Part shown: piece by piece, positions 25,481 through 36,180 of the stretch
Position numbering within the stretch: the stretch's first letter is position 1
Layout of the letters: each line of letters opens with the position of its first letter
Assembly (NCBI GenBank): GCA_037576195.1
Contig: CM075104.1
Location: 25,064,211 to 25,128,210 of the forward strand
Direction: 5' to 3'
Source: Phytoseiulus persimilis
Taxonomy: Eukaryota > Arthropoda > Arachnida > Mesostigmata > Phytoseiidae
DNA length: 64,000 nt
The notes under the pieces: model-generated
Told to the model about the DNA's origin: nothing
Database searches by the model: none
Seen by the model: the letters and a program-made list of their open reading frames with translations, nothing else
Translations under genes and position numbers: made by a program

Positions 25481-26992
25481 TCATCGGGCGTTATTGGGGT
25501 CCCAGTCGGGTGCGGGTGCGCCCATATATTGGGGTCCCAGCATGGATATATTTGGATCGTGAATATTTGGATCAAAAGAGCTCACTGGGAAGCCATTAGG
25601 GAAGTTAGGATCAACACCAATAAATCCGCTTGGCTGACACTGATAGGGGATGTGGTCTAAAGGTGTTTGAACTGGAAACTGCTGCTGAGGACCCGCGATG
25701 CCTTGATCGAGGCCCCAACCGGGCAGCGCATTTTCTGAGGGATAAGCCGCCGCTATTTGTGGTGGACCTGGCTCGCCTGGCAACAGAATGCTTGCGAAAT
25801 GAGGGTAGGGGAGGCACCCCTGTTGAGAGAACAGCAGTTCTTGTGGGATCATACCTTGCTGCTGCTGCAGCAACAATTGTTGCTGATATTGTTGTTGCAA
25901 CAAATCTTGTGGCTGTTGTGCGAACTGCTGATGTTGCGGAGCGTATTCTCGCTGCTGAAGTTGTGAATACTGCTGCTGTTGCGGAGCGTAGTCTCGCTGC
26001 TGAAGTTGTGAATACTGCTGCTGTTGCGGAGCGTATTCTCGCTGCTGAAGCTGTGAATACTGCTGTTGTGGGTACTGCCGGGCGGATTGCTGTTGCAGAG
26101 CGTATTCTCGCTGCTGAAGCTGTGAATACTGCTGGTGTGGGTACTGCTGAGCGGATGGTTGCCGCTGAGGTTCCGGATACTTCTGCTTCGATTGCCGTTG
26201 TGAGTGTTGTGGCTGTTGCGAAGCGTATTCTCGCTGCCGCAGTTTTGAATACTGCTGGTGTACGTATTGTTGGGCGGGTGGCTGTTGCTGAGGTTTTGGA
26301 TACTTTTGCTGCGATTGCCGCTGCGAAAGATGCCGAGCGTATTCCCGTTGCTGAAGTTGTGAGTACTGTTGCTGCTGGGGTTCTGAATACCTCTGTTGGG
26401 AATCCTGTTGGGGCTTGGAATGTGGTTCCTCGGGTTGTTGCTGTGCGTCTTCATGCTTTCGGGGTTTCGCATGGCTCTGCTGGGGCTGCTGTTGTGCGTA
26501 AACTTGATTTTGGGGCTTCGAATATCGTTGATCCGGTTGTTCTTGGGAGTCTTGTTGCTGAGATACTTGAGAATACTGTTTTTTCGATCGCTTCGATTCT
26601 GATGTCGACTGCGCTTGCTTCTGAGCCCGCAGCATCGGTGGGGCGCGCTGCCTTTTCGTACCCGGCAGGAGGGGTTTCTGAACCAGGATCGATTTCTTCA
26701 ATTTATCAGGCTTGACATTGCCCAACAGAATACTCCCTTTGATATCTTTTCGCCCTTTCCCGACTCTACTGAGGAGGGATTTCTTAGAGAGGACCGAACC
26801 TTGCCTCTCATCTCTCTTCTCCAGTTTCGATTTCCCTTTCCCGACTCTACTGAGGAGGGATTTCTTAGAGAGGACCGAACCTTGCCTCTCATCTCTCTTT
26901 CCCAGTTTCGATTTCCTCGTCGATTCTCCGGTTTTACGATCGATTGATTTGGATTTGGCAAGCGATTTGGACTTGCTACCTGGCTTCCTCAT
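25481..26992 (-). CDS. Gln/Tyr-rich repeat protein with basic N-terminus
   Basis: A 503-residue frame from ATG at 26992. Residues 1-95 are very basic and contain a 27-residue unit (SKLEKRDERQGSVLSKK to SRVGKG) twice in direct tandem. The middle part, about residues 135-385, is built of Gln, Tyr, Ser, Arg and Pro with a recurring 15-residue unit around QQYSQLQQREYAPQ, close to the composition of prion-like domains. The C-terminal ~110 residues are Pro/Gly/Asp/Asn-rich (PNFPNGFPVSSFDPN, SMLGPQYMGAPAPDWDPN). No signal peptide or membrane span is visible. Upstream, a pyrimidine run with TTATTAG just before the ATG suggests a splice acceptor, so a 5' UTR intron is possible. The opposite strand is open over the same region only because of the codon repeats. 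Family unknown; a disordered RNA-binding, adhesive or matrix protein are all possible. Confidence 0.7.
   Translation of the reverse strand: MRKPGSKSKSLAKSKSIDRKTGESTRKSKLGKRDERQGSVLSKKSLLSRVGKGKSKLEKRDERQGSVLSKKSLLSRVGKGRKDIKGSILLGNVKPDKLKKSILVQKPLLPGTKRQRAPPMLRAQKQAQSTSESKRSKKQYSQVSQQQDSQEQPDQRYSKPQNQVYAQQQPQQSHAKPRKHEDAQQQPEEPHSKPQQDSQQRYSEPQQQQYSQLQQREYARHLSQRQSQQKYPKPQQQPPAQQYVHQQYSKLRQREYASQQPQHSQRQSKQKYPEPQRQPSAQQYPHQQYSQLQQREYALQQQSARQYPQQQYSQLQQREYAPQQQQYSQLQQRDYAPQQQQYSQLQQREYAPQHQQFAQQPQDLLQQQYQQQLLLQQQQGMIPQELLFSQQGCLPYPHFASILLPGEPGPPQIAAAYPSENALPGWGLDQGIAGPQQQFPVQTPLDHIPYQCQPSGFIGVDPNFPNGFPVSSFDPNIHDPNISMLGPQYMGAPAPDWDPNNAR
25937..26160. repeat. 45-bp minisatellite inside the Gln/Tyr-rich gene
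   Basis: Consecutive copies of a 45-bp unit (plus-strand core GCGGAGCGTATTCTCGCTGC) encode the 15-residue QQYSQLQQREYAPQQ repeat on the minus strand. The three copies at 25937-26070 are nearly identical; copies further right are longer or degenerate. The unit length keeps the frame. Confidence 0.8.
26753..26914. repeat. 81-bp in-frame tandem duplication
   Basis: Two adjacent 81-bp copies (offset from CGACTCTACT at 26761 to the same string at 26842), almost identical, coding for the 27-residue basic unit of the Gln/Tyr-rich protein. The near absence of even silent differences points to a recent duplication or gene conversion. Confidence 0.85.
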
Positions 26993-26999
26993 CTTCCTT

Positions 27000-29100
27000 C
27001 CGACTGACCTCGCTAATAACCGGAGGAAAGGTTAGTTTTGCATCAGGCTCCCGCGAATATTTCGAGGAAAACTCATGCAAATCGAACAGAAAACGTCAGA
27101 GAGGTATGACAAGCATCGGCGTTTGGACGCCGGTATGTATTTGGATTTCACGTGCTTGGGGAAACTGCGTTCATTCCGAAGAGGGGGCTGCTGAGTGTGC
27201 TCGGCCCCGGAGCAATCTACTAGACAAAACGAGCGCGGAATCTAGCAAGTCTAAAATGAAATTTCCAATGCACAGTATTTTGAGAGAAGGAAACCAAAGG
27301 CTCCACTCTGACTCACGGGCGAGAGGCGGCATCGTGATCGATTTTCCGACTTCGTTTGAACCATGAAAGAAAGTACGATTTAGAGAAACCGATTTCAGAT
27401 CTATGCTGGGATAACGGAGCCATGCGACGCCGCTCGCCGATGACGCTCACGGACTAATGGCCGCCTCGGCCTTGCCAAGGCACATCCGAATATGAGATCT
27501 CGATCAACCTCACCGAGGGCCTCAAAGCAGGGGAAAGGATCGTTGTTTTCCTGGAGCCATAGATTAGAATTGCTTCCGATGGCGCTGATGGCATAGGTCG
27601 TCGTGGTCACGATTATCAACTTCTCCGCTCATAGATTCACAGGCTCTTTTTCGTCACCGGCGTGAACTCTTCCTCGAATACACGAAAACCTTCCGGGGAA
27701 GAGCCGACTATGGAAACGGGAGAAATCCGCGACCGGATTTCGCCCCAGATCATGAATCATGACAACAGAGCAGGATCTTTCGTCACCTTTTTCACCCACT
27801 ACGAACGGTTCCAAGACGCAGTCAACCTCCATCGATAGAGTCACCGCTTAGCGGAGGACGTATGGAGATTCAGTCGAGACCTCGTATGTTAGACTGGTCT
27901 AGATTCAAGGAGAAATCGAATCAAAGGAGAAGGAGTCTCCTTCGTGACATATCCTCCTCGCAGGCCAATGAATAACATTCGACACAGAATACAGAGGGAT
28001 TGGTGGCGTTCTCTCTCCCAAAAATGGAAGAACTTCGTTCATTGACTTCGGAATCGTAGTCTCGAGAACCGTGCGAGCTACTCAGTCGATCGATCACCCT
28101 GAAATCTTGGGGATAACGGACTGATTTTCCGTGAATATACTCGGAATCCACAGCCATCGATGAAACTTTCTAGATCCAGCAATGTCCGTTTTCCTTGATC
28201 GGCTGCGGAACGTTGCAGCGTCGTGCGAAGCCTAATTCGGGCCAGTGAGGTCCAAGACGCCCCTTCCGCCATGACGCACCGGTGGGATATACACGCTCTC
28301 CCACTCTGTGAGATAACACGTCTTATCGCGAACGCGTTCCGTTGTAGTCAAGGAGGAAATGGGAGTTCTGCCCCGTCAAATAGCTTCCTTCGTCTTCTAC
28401 TGAGCGTGGATTTGGGAGCTCGAGAGCTATTTCGTCTACCGCGATAACCCATGATCCCAGAATGTCGAATTTCGAGTAACATCACGGTACGATTCCCGCG
28501 GCAGCTCAGTGGCTCCAAGAAGTTTCATGACTGTCGAAAGCCAGACGAACAGACAATTATGATTGCGAAGGCCCGACCCATGTGCCGACAACACTTGATG
28601 ACTCGTGAATGAAACGGGAAATGAGGAGAGTCAGGATAACATTGATCTATGTACATAAAAGATCGGGACGAACACTCCAATGAACCCGAGCTCTGCAGTA
28701 AGCAGAATTATTCGGAACCATTTCAACGAAAATCGTAGCGAAACTCCGCCGCTCGTAGCTCCTGAAGAACCTCGCTCATGCAACTGTGCAACCCCGCGGA
28801 AATTCTCAAAGAGAGTCATGAATCTGGGAAAGTGCCATGATTGCCACGGTGTCCAGCCCTCTTTCTCAAATGGACGGCTGCCAGCAAGGATTCAACTATT
28901 GTCTGGTGAACGGCTCGTCGAGGAGAAAGGGGAAATGCTGGCTTAGGCCCCAAATTTTCTCGAAACCGATTCATGTAGTGCGTGCGTTAAGCTATCACCA
29001 TCCAGTCCCTTCCTTGTCTGGGATGAGTGCGAAACTTCATTGAAGAGACCGTTGATCAAAGAGCCACTGAATCAAAAGAATCTCGGGCGTATATGTGAAC
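27000..29100. other. stretch without recognisable gene
   Basis: No supported gene. Several 60-90 codon frames on both strands show no family signature. The right end may contain 5' exons of the receptor gene that follows. Confidence 0.4.
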
Positions 29101-29134
29101 TTCGGAGCCCCGTATGCAGCGGAGAGCGCGGGAC

Positions 29135-30473
29135 ATGGAGCTCAACGCAACGCAAGCCACGACATCGACATTCCGCAGTGTACCTCCAACAGCGCTACCT
29201 GAGGTCGATTACTGCGAGGACTTTTGGCTGACCTTTGCCATAAAGGTTCCTGATTCAGCAGATCTTATAAGGCACGCCTTCGACCTGTTTTGTCAACTCT
29301 TTGGGATTCCTAGAATGTCTCTCTTGATCCGTCACAGATATTCCTGGTCTCACCCGAGCTCTTCAAGGGAGAATCACTGATGCGCTTCCGGTTAAATGAT
29401 GACATAATAGCGACTTATTCGCGGATTTTCCGCAGTTAAATAACTTTCGATTCAACAGGTATGTTCACTGGGCGTTCTTGAGGCCTCCGATCGATACACT
29501 CGGGATGCTCGGCAACCTCGCCCTGCTCATCGTTCTCCGAAAACCGAAATTCGAGGCGACAACCTACGGTTACATCTTCTGGCTGGCAGTTGCCGATTTC
29601 GGAGCCCTCACTTTCGACGTGCTGTTCTTACTCTCGACGGTGGAGAAATACCACAGGAATTTCGGCTACGCGATTTCATGGGTGTTGTGTCACTTCCTCT
29701 TCCCAATATTCTACACTTTTGCTGCCTGGAGCGCCTTCATGGTGGTATTGCTGACAGTCCATCGCTTACAGGCTGTCCGGGATCCCTTCGCGTTTCGCAC
29801 CAAATCGAGCAAAACTTACCTGGTAGCGTTGGGTGCTTTGTTCATTTCCTTGCTTATGAACGTTGCGGGGTTTTTCCAATATTCGATCATGCGGGTGACC
29901 GAGGGCAGACGCGGAGGAGTTGAGCCTGAAGTGAGGTGTTATGTCTGCACCTGGAGCGCGTTCCATTTGCGATCAGAGATTCAAGATGGTTACGTCTACG
30001 GTAGAGAAATCCTATCCAGAGTCATTCCGCTGATTGCGGTTTTCTCGCTGAATGTCGCGCTGATACTCATATATCGCCACCGCAGAGCTCAAGGTCGAAT
30101 TCTACGATCGGCTAGCGGGGAACCCGACAAAGAGGAACGTCGTGTGGTCTACATGTTGATGTTCATCGGCACGTTCTACGTCATATGCATGACTCCTATG
30201 AGCCTCTATATTGTAGCTGTATCAACGGTCAGGAAGTACACAACCAGCATCGATTTCGAGCTCTTCAGGGTGGCTGCCAATGTTCTAGCGAGCATCCAGA
30301 CAGCGAGCAACTGTTTCCTGTACTTTTTCTGCTCTCGAACCCTGCGACAAGAATTTTTCCAAATTTGTCGTGAATTCCTCCAGCGAGCCCGGAAATTCTG
30401 TGCCCAGGCGCAACAGTATCTGTCTCTAGTAAGCACGAAACCTTTGCCGAGGTCTGAGATGATAACGCGCTGA
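29135..30473 (+). CDS. class A GPCR, peptide-receptor type (FMRFamide-receptor-like)
   Basis: The main exon 29459-30473 encodes 337 residues with seven membrane segments. TM1 ends PIDTLGMLGNLALLIVLR; TM2 has FWLAVADF; TM3 contains FYTFAAWSAFMVVLLTVHR; TM4 has VALGALFISLLMNVAGFF; a cysteine lies in extracellular loop 2 (RCYVCTW); TM5 has IPLIAVFSLNVALILIY; TM6 has MLMFIGTFYVICMTPMSLY; TM7 has LASIQTASNCFLYFF. The TM1 GN motif and TM layout are those of arthropod neuropeptide receptors near the FMRFamide receptor group. The exon begins after ATTCAACAG with one leftover base. A likely N-terminal exon is at 29135 onward (MELNATQATTSTFRSV, then EVDYCEDFWLTFAIK), with a sequon typical of GPCR N-termini, but its donor could not be phased cleanly. 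The DRY motif is replaced by HRL and NPxxY by NCFLY. The ligand is unknown. AATAAA lies at 31004. Confidence 0.85.
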
Positions 30474-31003
30474 AATTTTGGCTTCCTGTTTCGGTGGACG
30501 TGAAGAATCGCTACTCCGAAGCGGAATTGGCTGGGATGGAAGGATGCCGACTCTGGCGACTCCTGATTTAAGCGAAATTTCACTTCCGTCTCCGATTGTG
30601 TGCCGGTTCTCAATCATTGGAGCCGATATGCTGCTTCGATTTCTGGCTCGATGGGAAGGCCCATATGGGAATCCATAGAGGTCTGGCCAAACAACAACCC
30701 CGTTAGCGGTCAGGAGATCCGATTCCGTACGAGTCCGCGCGATGCCCGTGGAAACCTCCTCGGCAGACCAGCCGAAAAATAACAGCGTCAGTGTTCTTCT
30801 TTGACCGGTCAATTCCACAGAACTTACTATAACGCTCGATCAATGGCACCCGGAGCGATCGAATACGAGAAAAGCTTCTCTCGACGATTTGGATCCGCCC
30901 CCCCCCCCTCCCCTCCCGACACCTGACTTGATGCGATAGGGAAACTTTTATGAGTATCAATATGGCGAAGGACTCCGAGACGGAACACGAGACTTTGTAT
31001 GAT

Positions 31004-31009
31004 AATAAA
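31004..31009 (+). terminator. candidate poly(A) signal of the GPCR gene
   Basis: AATAAA on the receptor's strand, 530 bases after its stop; no closer signal was seen. Confidence 0.4.
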
Positions 31010-32256
31010 GTATTGATTGAAGTCAAAGTCCCCGTTTTCCCTGTCTGTCTTCTGATATCGAAGCTTCCCAGTGGTTGAAACAATGACGCTGATCTGATGA
31101 GCCTGCCACTGCGGCGCTCACATATGGGCATGTCGAACGGGTAATCTCCGAGAGCTTCTGTATGTTATCGGACGCCCCCGGAGAACTCATCGTTGCGCGG
31201 GTTGTGGGCAGAACCTTCTCTTCCAAGGAGCATTCAAGTGTGTCGTCAAGCAGGGTCGGAAATTTATCGGGTTGCATACAAGTGGAGAGCAGACCGCGGG
31301 GAAGCTGATTTTGGTGTGGTTCTCGTGCAGCGGTGAAAGCGCCAGAAATGATTTGACACATCTTTCGACGAATGTTAATCATAACTCATATCGATTTGAA
31401 TCAGGCTTCATTATCTTATCCATAAGAGTATATGGGTAAGATCGAAGGCAATCCTGTGGCGAGGTGAGCAAAGGGAATAGAATCATCATGAGATTCGTGG
31501 TGCGCCGACGCAAAAACTGACCATCTTGGTTTTTGACATAGAGGATCCGTCAGGTAGCGTGATTTGCCTACCTGAGAAACAATGGAGTGTCGAGCCTTGT
31601 GAGTATTCTTCGAGCTACGTCCACCGATGAATAACGACGCGAAACCATTCAACACGCGGCTGTGATAACCGCATGGTTAACGCTTTCCGCGTGCATATCC
31701 GCTCAGCCCAGGCTATACTGTCAGAGGATTGCCGGCAAGCTCGATCCTAAGCGCTGATGTTCTGGGTGACAGTTCGGATTCCTTTTCCGTAAATAACATC
31801 CCTGGTGTATTTTCTCTCGCAATGCAGCACCCACCAAGGTCCCTGCACCTCACGAATCCCGCCCGCTGTGAAGTCATGCTGGGCGTCTCTATGTGGGGAT
31901 CAAAGAATCGCGGTACAGGAATCGAGTTACCTGCGAAAAGGTGACATGCGCAACAAGCCCATGCGTGCTCACAATGCACGGGAACACTGTCGAATCCGTG
32001 CACCTTTCGTTTGCCCTCCGAGAATCGAGACTCTGAAAAGCATTCCGACTCAGCTATCCCGCTCTGGCTGTTCGACGGTGTCACATACTGGCAACCGCCG
32101 CCTCTGCCGAACAAGCAATCAAAGGCGCTGATTTCCATCTACCATCCGGTAGGGATCAAAATCGCGGGGTTCCAATCACCCGATACACCCAAGGAGCGAG
32201 AAAGACCCTGGATTTGGGGCGAACCAAGAGGGCTCGTTCTTGTATTTCATAGTCAT
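31010..32256. other. stretch without recognisable gene
   Basis: A minus frame at 31713-32138 (141 codons) is open but shows no family signature. The part next to 32257 should be the 3' UTR of the EXOSC9 gene, though no TTTATT was found close to its stop. Confidence 0.35.
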
Positions 32257-33714
32257 TCATGTTTCCTGCATTTTAGGCTCCGGATCAGCTTTCTTGACAC
32301 CAGCTCCCGCATTCGATGCGAGTTGCTTCTTTATAGCATCTGTGATGAGTTTGGCTCTCGAGCAGGCGAGTTTGATGCACAGTTCAATTTGGTCCGCGGT
32401 GAGGACGCTGCCTCTCTGTTGCAGTGCACACACTTCCTCGTGGCTGTTGACGCCGACGGTCAAAATTCCTGCGCAAGGGAGAAATCTGTCTCAGGCGCTC
32501 ACAGCGGAGGCTCAAAATATTAGAAATTCATTCTGATGAGTCGGAAACTTGCTAAAAGTGGAAGAACCGTTACCATCACAGCATGCTTCCTCTTCGGGCG
32601 AAGGATCGACCAGAATCGTTTCCGTTTGTGAGGGTGCGTCATCCTTGTCACCGTCTGTGGCTTGTTTCTCGTCCTTGACTTCGAAGAACGCAAAACTCAA
32701 GCAATAGGGATAATGATAGATATGAAGAGGCACGGGTTCGTGTTCGGTTGCCGGATGTATCGTCATCTGTGATAGGAGAGGGTTCTCGATCGGGCGGATT
32801 CGAACATGACTAAGATGAGATGAATCCAAAACACATTGAATCGCATACCTCCCTCCCAATTATAGTGACTTCGGGACGCTTGAAATGCGCTAACGCAGCA
32901 ACTGTGGCGATACTGGCACACTCGGCGACGTTACCACCGAGATCCATCAGGACCACGTCCACACGAACCTGGAGATGTGAAAATTTTCGAAATTCTGCTA
33001 GGGGTCCAGGCGGGGAGAACTCATCTCTTGGGGTACGAATCCCATCCAGTGCTTAAATGGCAGGTTCTCCGCTGCTCCCTGTCTGCCGAGAGCCCGCCAA
33101 GCTGCTCCGACGTCAAACCCAATGAACGGGACCCATGCCTTTCCTCTGATTGGTCTCATACCTCCCACGCTCGTTCACCAGCCACCAAACAGAGGTTTTC
33201 GAGGTCAACACACTCTGAGTCTCGGACTACGCGATCCAAAAGTCTCCCAATCCCGACTCTGTATTCCAAGGTTCTCTGATCCTGAATCGGTGCAGCTACA
33301 GGTGACACGTCGAACTGTATTGAGAGGCGTCCTTCGTTCGGTCGCGTCGGCTTCGGCTCGCACAGGTGAGCTGAGCACTGTGCGAGAACCTTTGTTTCAC
33401 CTGGATTAGGTTGGGGATTTCCGTGAGTCCAGCTCCGCGCGGAATGATTCCACGAAGTACGGCGAAACATTTGCCTAGGCTCCAGCCACGTCCCCCTGCC
33501 AACATCTTACCCCGCGCCTGATACGTATGATAACATTCACTCCTGGATTTCACTTACCCAAGGATACCATACAGTTCCCTGGTTCACTGAGGTACGCTAT
33601 TTTCAATTCCCGAGGTTCCCTGTGGGTCCTGTCGTCAGCTCTCGTACTCTGTTCGAGAACAACTCGCCGGGTAAATCGGATTTCCACGTCCGAGAGTGGA
33701 TCCAAGGCCAACAT
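32257..33714 (-). CDS. EXOSC9: exosome complex component RRP45
   Basis: RNase PH-type subunit of the ring of the nuclear and cytoplasmic RNA exosome; structural, without phosphorolytic activity in animals. Exons on the minus strand: 33558-33714, 33162-33400, 32849-32968, 32574-32766, 32257-32468; phases agree throughout and give 306 residues. Human EXOSC9 is about 440, so the long acidic tail is mostly absent. Markers in order: RFTRRVVLEQSTRADDR (the usual RRFLL...RLDGR start), GNCMVSLGETKVLAQCS, ECVDLENLCLVAGERAWEV, LGGNVAECASIATVAALAHF, RPEVTIIGRE, EHEPVPLHIYHYPYCLSFAF, ILVDPSPEEE, then GILTVGVNSHEEVCALQQRG. The ATG at 33712-33714 matches the position of the vertebrate start. The LDGR motif is changed to ADDR. 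The protein ends VKKADPEPKMQET. It lies head-to-head with MON1, 635 bp apart. Confidence 0.93.
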
Positions 33715-34349
33715 TTCTGGAACATCGTGGAGTGACAAATGAGTGCCGTTATTACCGCGTGGGAGGTCCGATTGACGGAAAGTTGAGTATTGTCGTCGAT
33801 CGAACAACAGCAGGTCTTCGGGATCTATTCTCAGACGGACTCGCTCCAAAGATCGGAGCTGCCGTTACATAAGGTACCGCATACGGTTTGATGAGCGCCA
33901 TCCTGAGCTTCGCTACTCACCTCGCTAATTTTCTGTCAGCGTTTTGCTGCGATTGGTTCTCGAGAAACTTCACATACTCCTTCGCCGTGCTCAAGTATGC
34001 GCGCTAGGGCTTGTTTACCAACATGAGACCGCGCATAATTTCGAATGAGGCGTTTCTCAAGTTGAATATCTTCTTCGGAGGCGCGTTTTGTCCGATATAT
34101 TCCGGAGCGGGGCGCTGTCCCAGGATCTTTTCCCAGGGTTCATTTCGAGATACTCATCCCAAAGTTCAAAAGCAGCGGAAAGGAGAGGGGTGGATCCGTT
34201 CGACAGCCGCTGCGTCGCCTGACTCCGTATGATGATTTCGGTCCACTAGTACTAAAACATTTGTCAACAGATACTTCAATTGGCTTTTCACGCTCTGCTG
34301 TGGCGTGTCTTCCCGAGCCACATTCGTCAAACTTCCCCGGAGATCAACG
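33715..34349. promoter_or_regulatory. divergent intergenic region between EXOSC9 and MON1
   Basis: 635 bp separates the two start codons, which point away from each other, so both promoters must lie here or in unseen 5' exons. No clear TATA box was seen, as is usual for housekeeping genes. Frames in this stretch are short. Confidence 0.5.
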
Positions 34350-35988
34350 ATGGACAGTGATAATGAAGTTCAGGGCCTGGAACCTGGCGGAGCAAAAGAA
34401 TCGATGATCATCCCAATCAGTGAGGAAGGCTTGCTGGAGCATGAAGGGGTCGAGAGTCCTCGGCTGGCATTCAGAGAAGGATTCGGTTTGAATCTTCCAA
34501 GTTCCGTAAGCCGTTAACGATTTTCATGATTTTTTTCTCAAACTCTTGATCTACGAGATGATATGAAACCGGCCATCTTCGAGGGGACCGGCTATCTTTG
34601 TCCCCCGTTTCGGCGTCTGACTCATTTCTCATGACTGACCATTATTTCTCGAAAAGCTCTCACGTTAAGAGTCCGGTCAATTGCAGACTGAAAACGGAGA
34701 TTCCTCCAAAGAGTCGTCATGCGAAATCCACGAAGAAAACTCCAGAGAGCCAGTCGACTTGAAGGCCTATCGGAAGCACATTTTCGTGTTCTCGGAAGCC
34801 GGGAAACCGATTTACTCGAGGCATGGGGACGAAGACCTGCTCGCAACCACAATGGGCGTCATGCAAGCCCTATCGTCATGCATCCAGAGTCGAAACCAAG
34901 ATCAGATCCGTTTCATCAAAGCAGGAAAACACCGTTTCGTTTATCTCCTTCGTTTGCCGCTAGTTCTCGTGGGCGTAAGCTGTGATCCGTTCATTTCATT
35001 TCAACAAATCCAGAATCACCTCCTCTACATGTACAACGAAATCGTTTGTGTTCTCACTCACACAGTTCTCACGAACGTTTTCGAGAAGCGTAGCAACTTC
35101 GATCTACGCAGAATGTTGGGCGGCTCCGAGAAACAGTTCGACGCTCTGACGGACCGCATGGACGTAGATCCGAGCTTCTTACTGGGGGCCGTTCGATGTC
35201 TCCCTTTGGCTGCGAACGTTCGAGATCAAATCACACAAGCAATAGTGCAATCTTGCAACAAAATCAAGGACCTTGTCTTCGCAATTCTAGTCGCCGACAA
35301 TCATCTCGTCACGATGGGTAGGATGAAGAAGTACCAACTGCATCCTGTGGACCTTCATCTTATTTTCAACCTGGTGGAGAGCTCGCAGAACCTGAAAGAC
35401 GCCGAGACCTGGTTCCCGATTTGTTTGCCGAAATTTAATGCTGCGGCCTTTCTACATGCCCATGTTTCGTATCTCGACGAAGAATGCGTTTCGTGTCTCC
35501 TTCTGATAACCGCGCAACGTGACCAGTTCTTCGAGTTGCAGGAGTGCCGTGCGAAAATAGTCGAGCGAATGGAGAAGAACAACCTCCTCTCTGTGATAGC
35601 CGAGTCTGCGAAGCTTGCGGGATATTCCGCTCGCGAAACCGGCATTTTCGAACTACGACACTTCATCTACAAAGCAAAGTCATCAGCCCAACTGTCTTCC
35701 CCTCGTTACGAAGCCCTTTACCTCCTAGAAGATAATCAGCGTCGTCTTATAGGGTTGTATCATATGCTCCATGCTCGAATGTTCAATGCCGGACGTCCCC
35801 TCAAAATTCTATACTGTGCCAGTGAAAAAGAAACTCAGCTCGGTTGGCACATGGTAGGCTTCGAGCTGTACGCGACTTTCGAGCCTTTGATATCGAAGGA
35901 AGGCGCTGTGAAGGCCATGAACAAACTCCTCCATTGGATCAAGAAAGAGGAGGATCGGCTCTTCATAATGAACTCCGCTACGTTCTGA
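34350..35988 (+). CDS. MON1: vacuolar fusion protein MON1 homolog
   Basis: With CCZ1, MON1 forms the exchange factor that activates Rab7 during early-to-late endosome conversion and lysosome or autophagosome fusion; it acts on endosomal membranes. Exon 1 34350-34505 (donor TTCC then GTAAGC), 181-bp intron, exon 2 34687-35988 (acceptor TTGCAG); both junctions are phase 0, giving 485 residues (about 530-555 in fly and human). Exon 1 is the acidic disordered N-terminus (MDSDNEVQGLEPGG). Exon 2 holds the three longin domains, opening KHIFVFSEAGKPIYSRHGDE, followed by ALSSCIQSRNQDQIRFIKAG, SFQQIQNHLLYMYNEIV, FDALTDRMDVDPSFLLGAVR, PICLPKFNAAAFLHAHVSYL and the C-terminal LYATFEPLISK and MNKLLHWIKKEEDRLFI. 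An in-frame codon at 34305 would extend the N-terminus by 15 residues but is not an ATG. AATAAA lies at 36175. Confidence 0.95.
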
Positions 35989-36174
35989 GAAAGTCGAACT
36001 AGAAGCCCAAAATTATGTTCATACAACGAGTCGACACCCTGTACATAGAATGTGTAATCCATAGAGCTCCGTTGACGCCGATGACGTCGCGGTACCCTGT
36101 ACAAACATACGAATCAGTCCCGGCCCCTCTCGTTTCCATCTCTCTTGCGAATACTTGAGTACCGAGCTGCATAG

Positions 36175-36180
36175 AATAAA
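36175..36180 (+). terminator. poly(A) signal of MON1
   Basis: AATAAA 187 bases after the MON1 stop codon on the same strand. Confidence 0.6.

Noticed and set aside
25630..26715. 361-codon plus-strand frame (AERILAAEVVNTAAV repeats)
   Set aside because: It is the exact mirror of the Gln/Tyr repeat gene on the minus strand; CAG/CTG-type codon repeats keep several frames open. The minus frame has the natural composition, ends and poly(A) signal.
34563..34605. Direct repeat ACCGGC(C/T)ATCTT twice in the MON1 intron
   Set aside because: Only about 12 bp and a single pair; likely chance or a minor local duplication.
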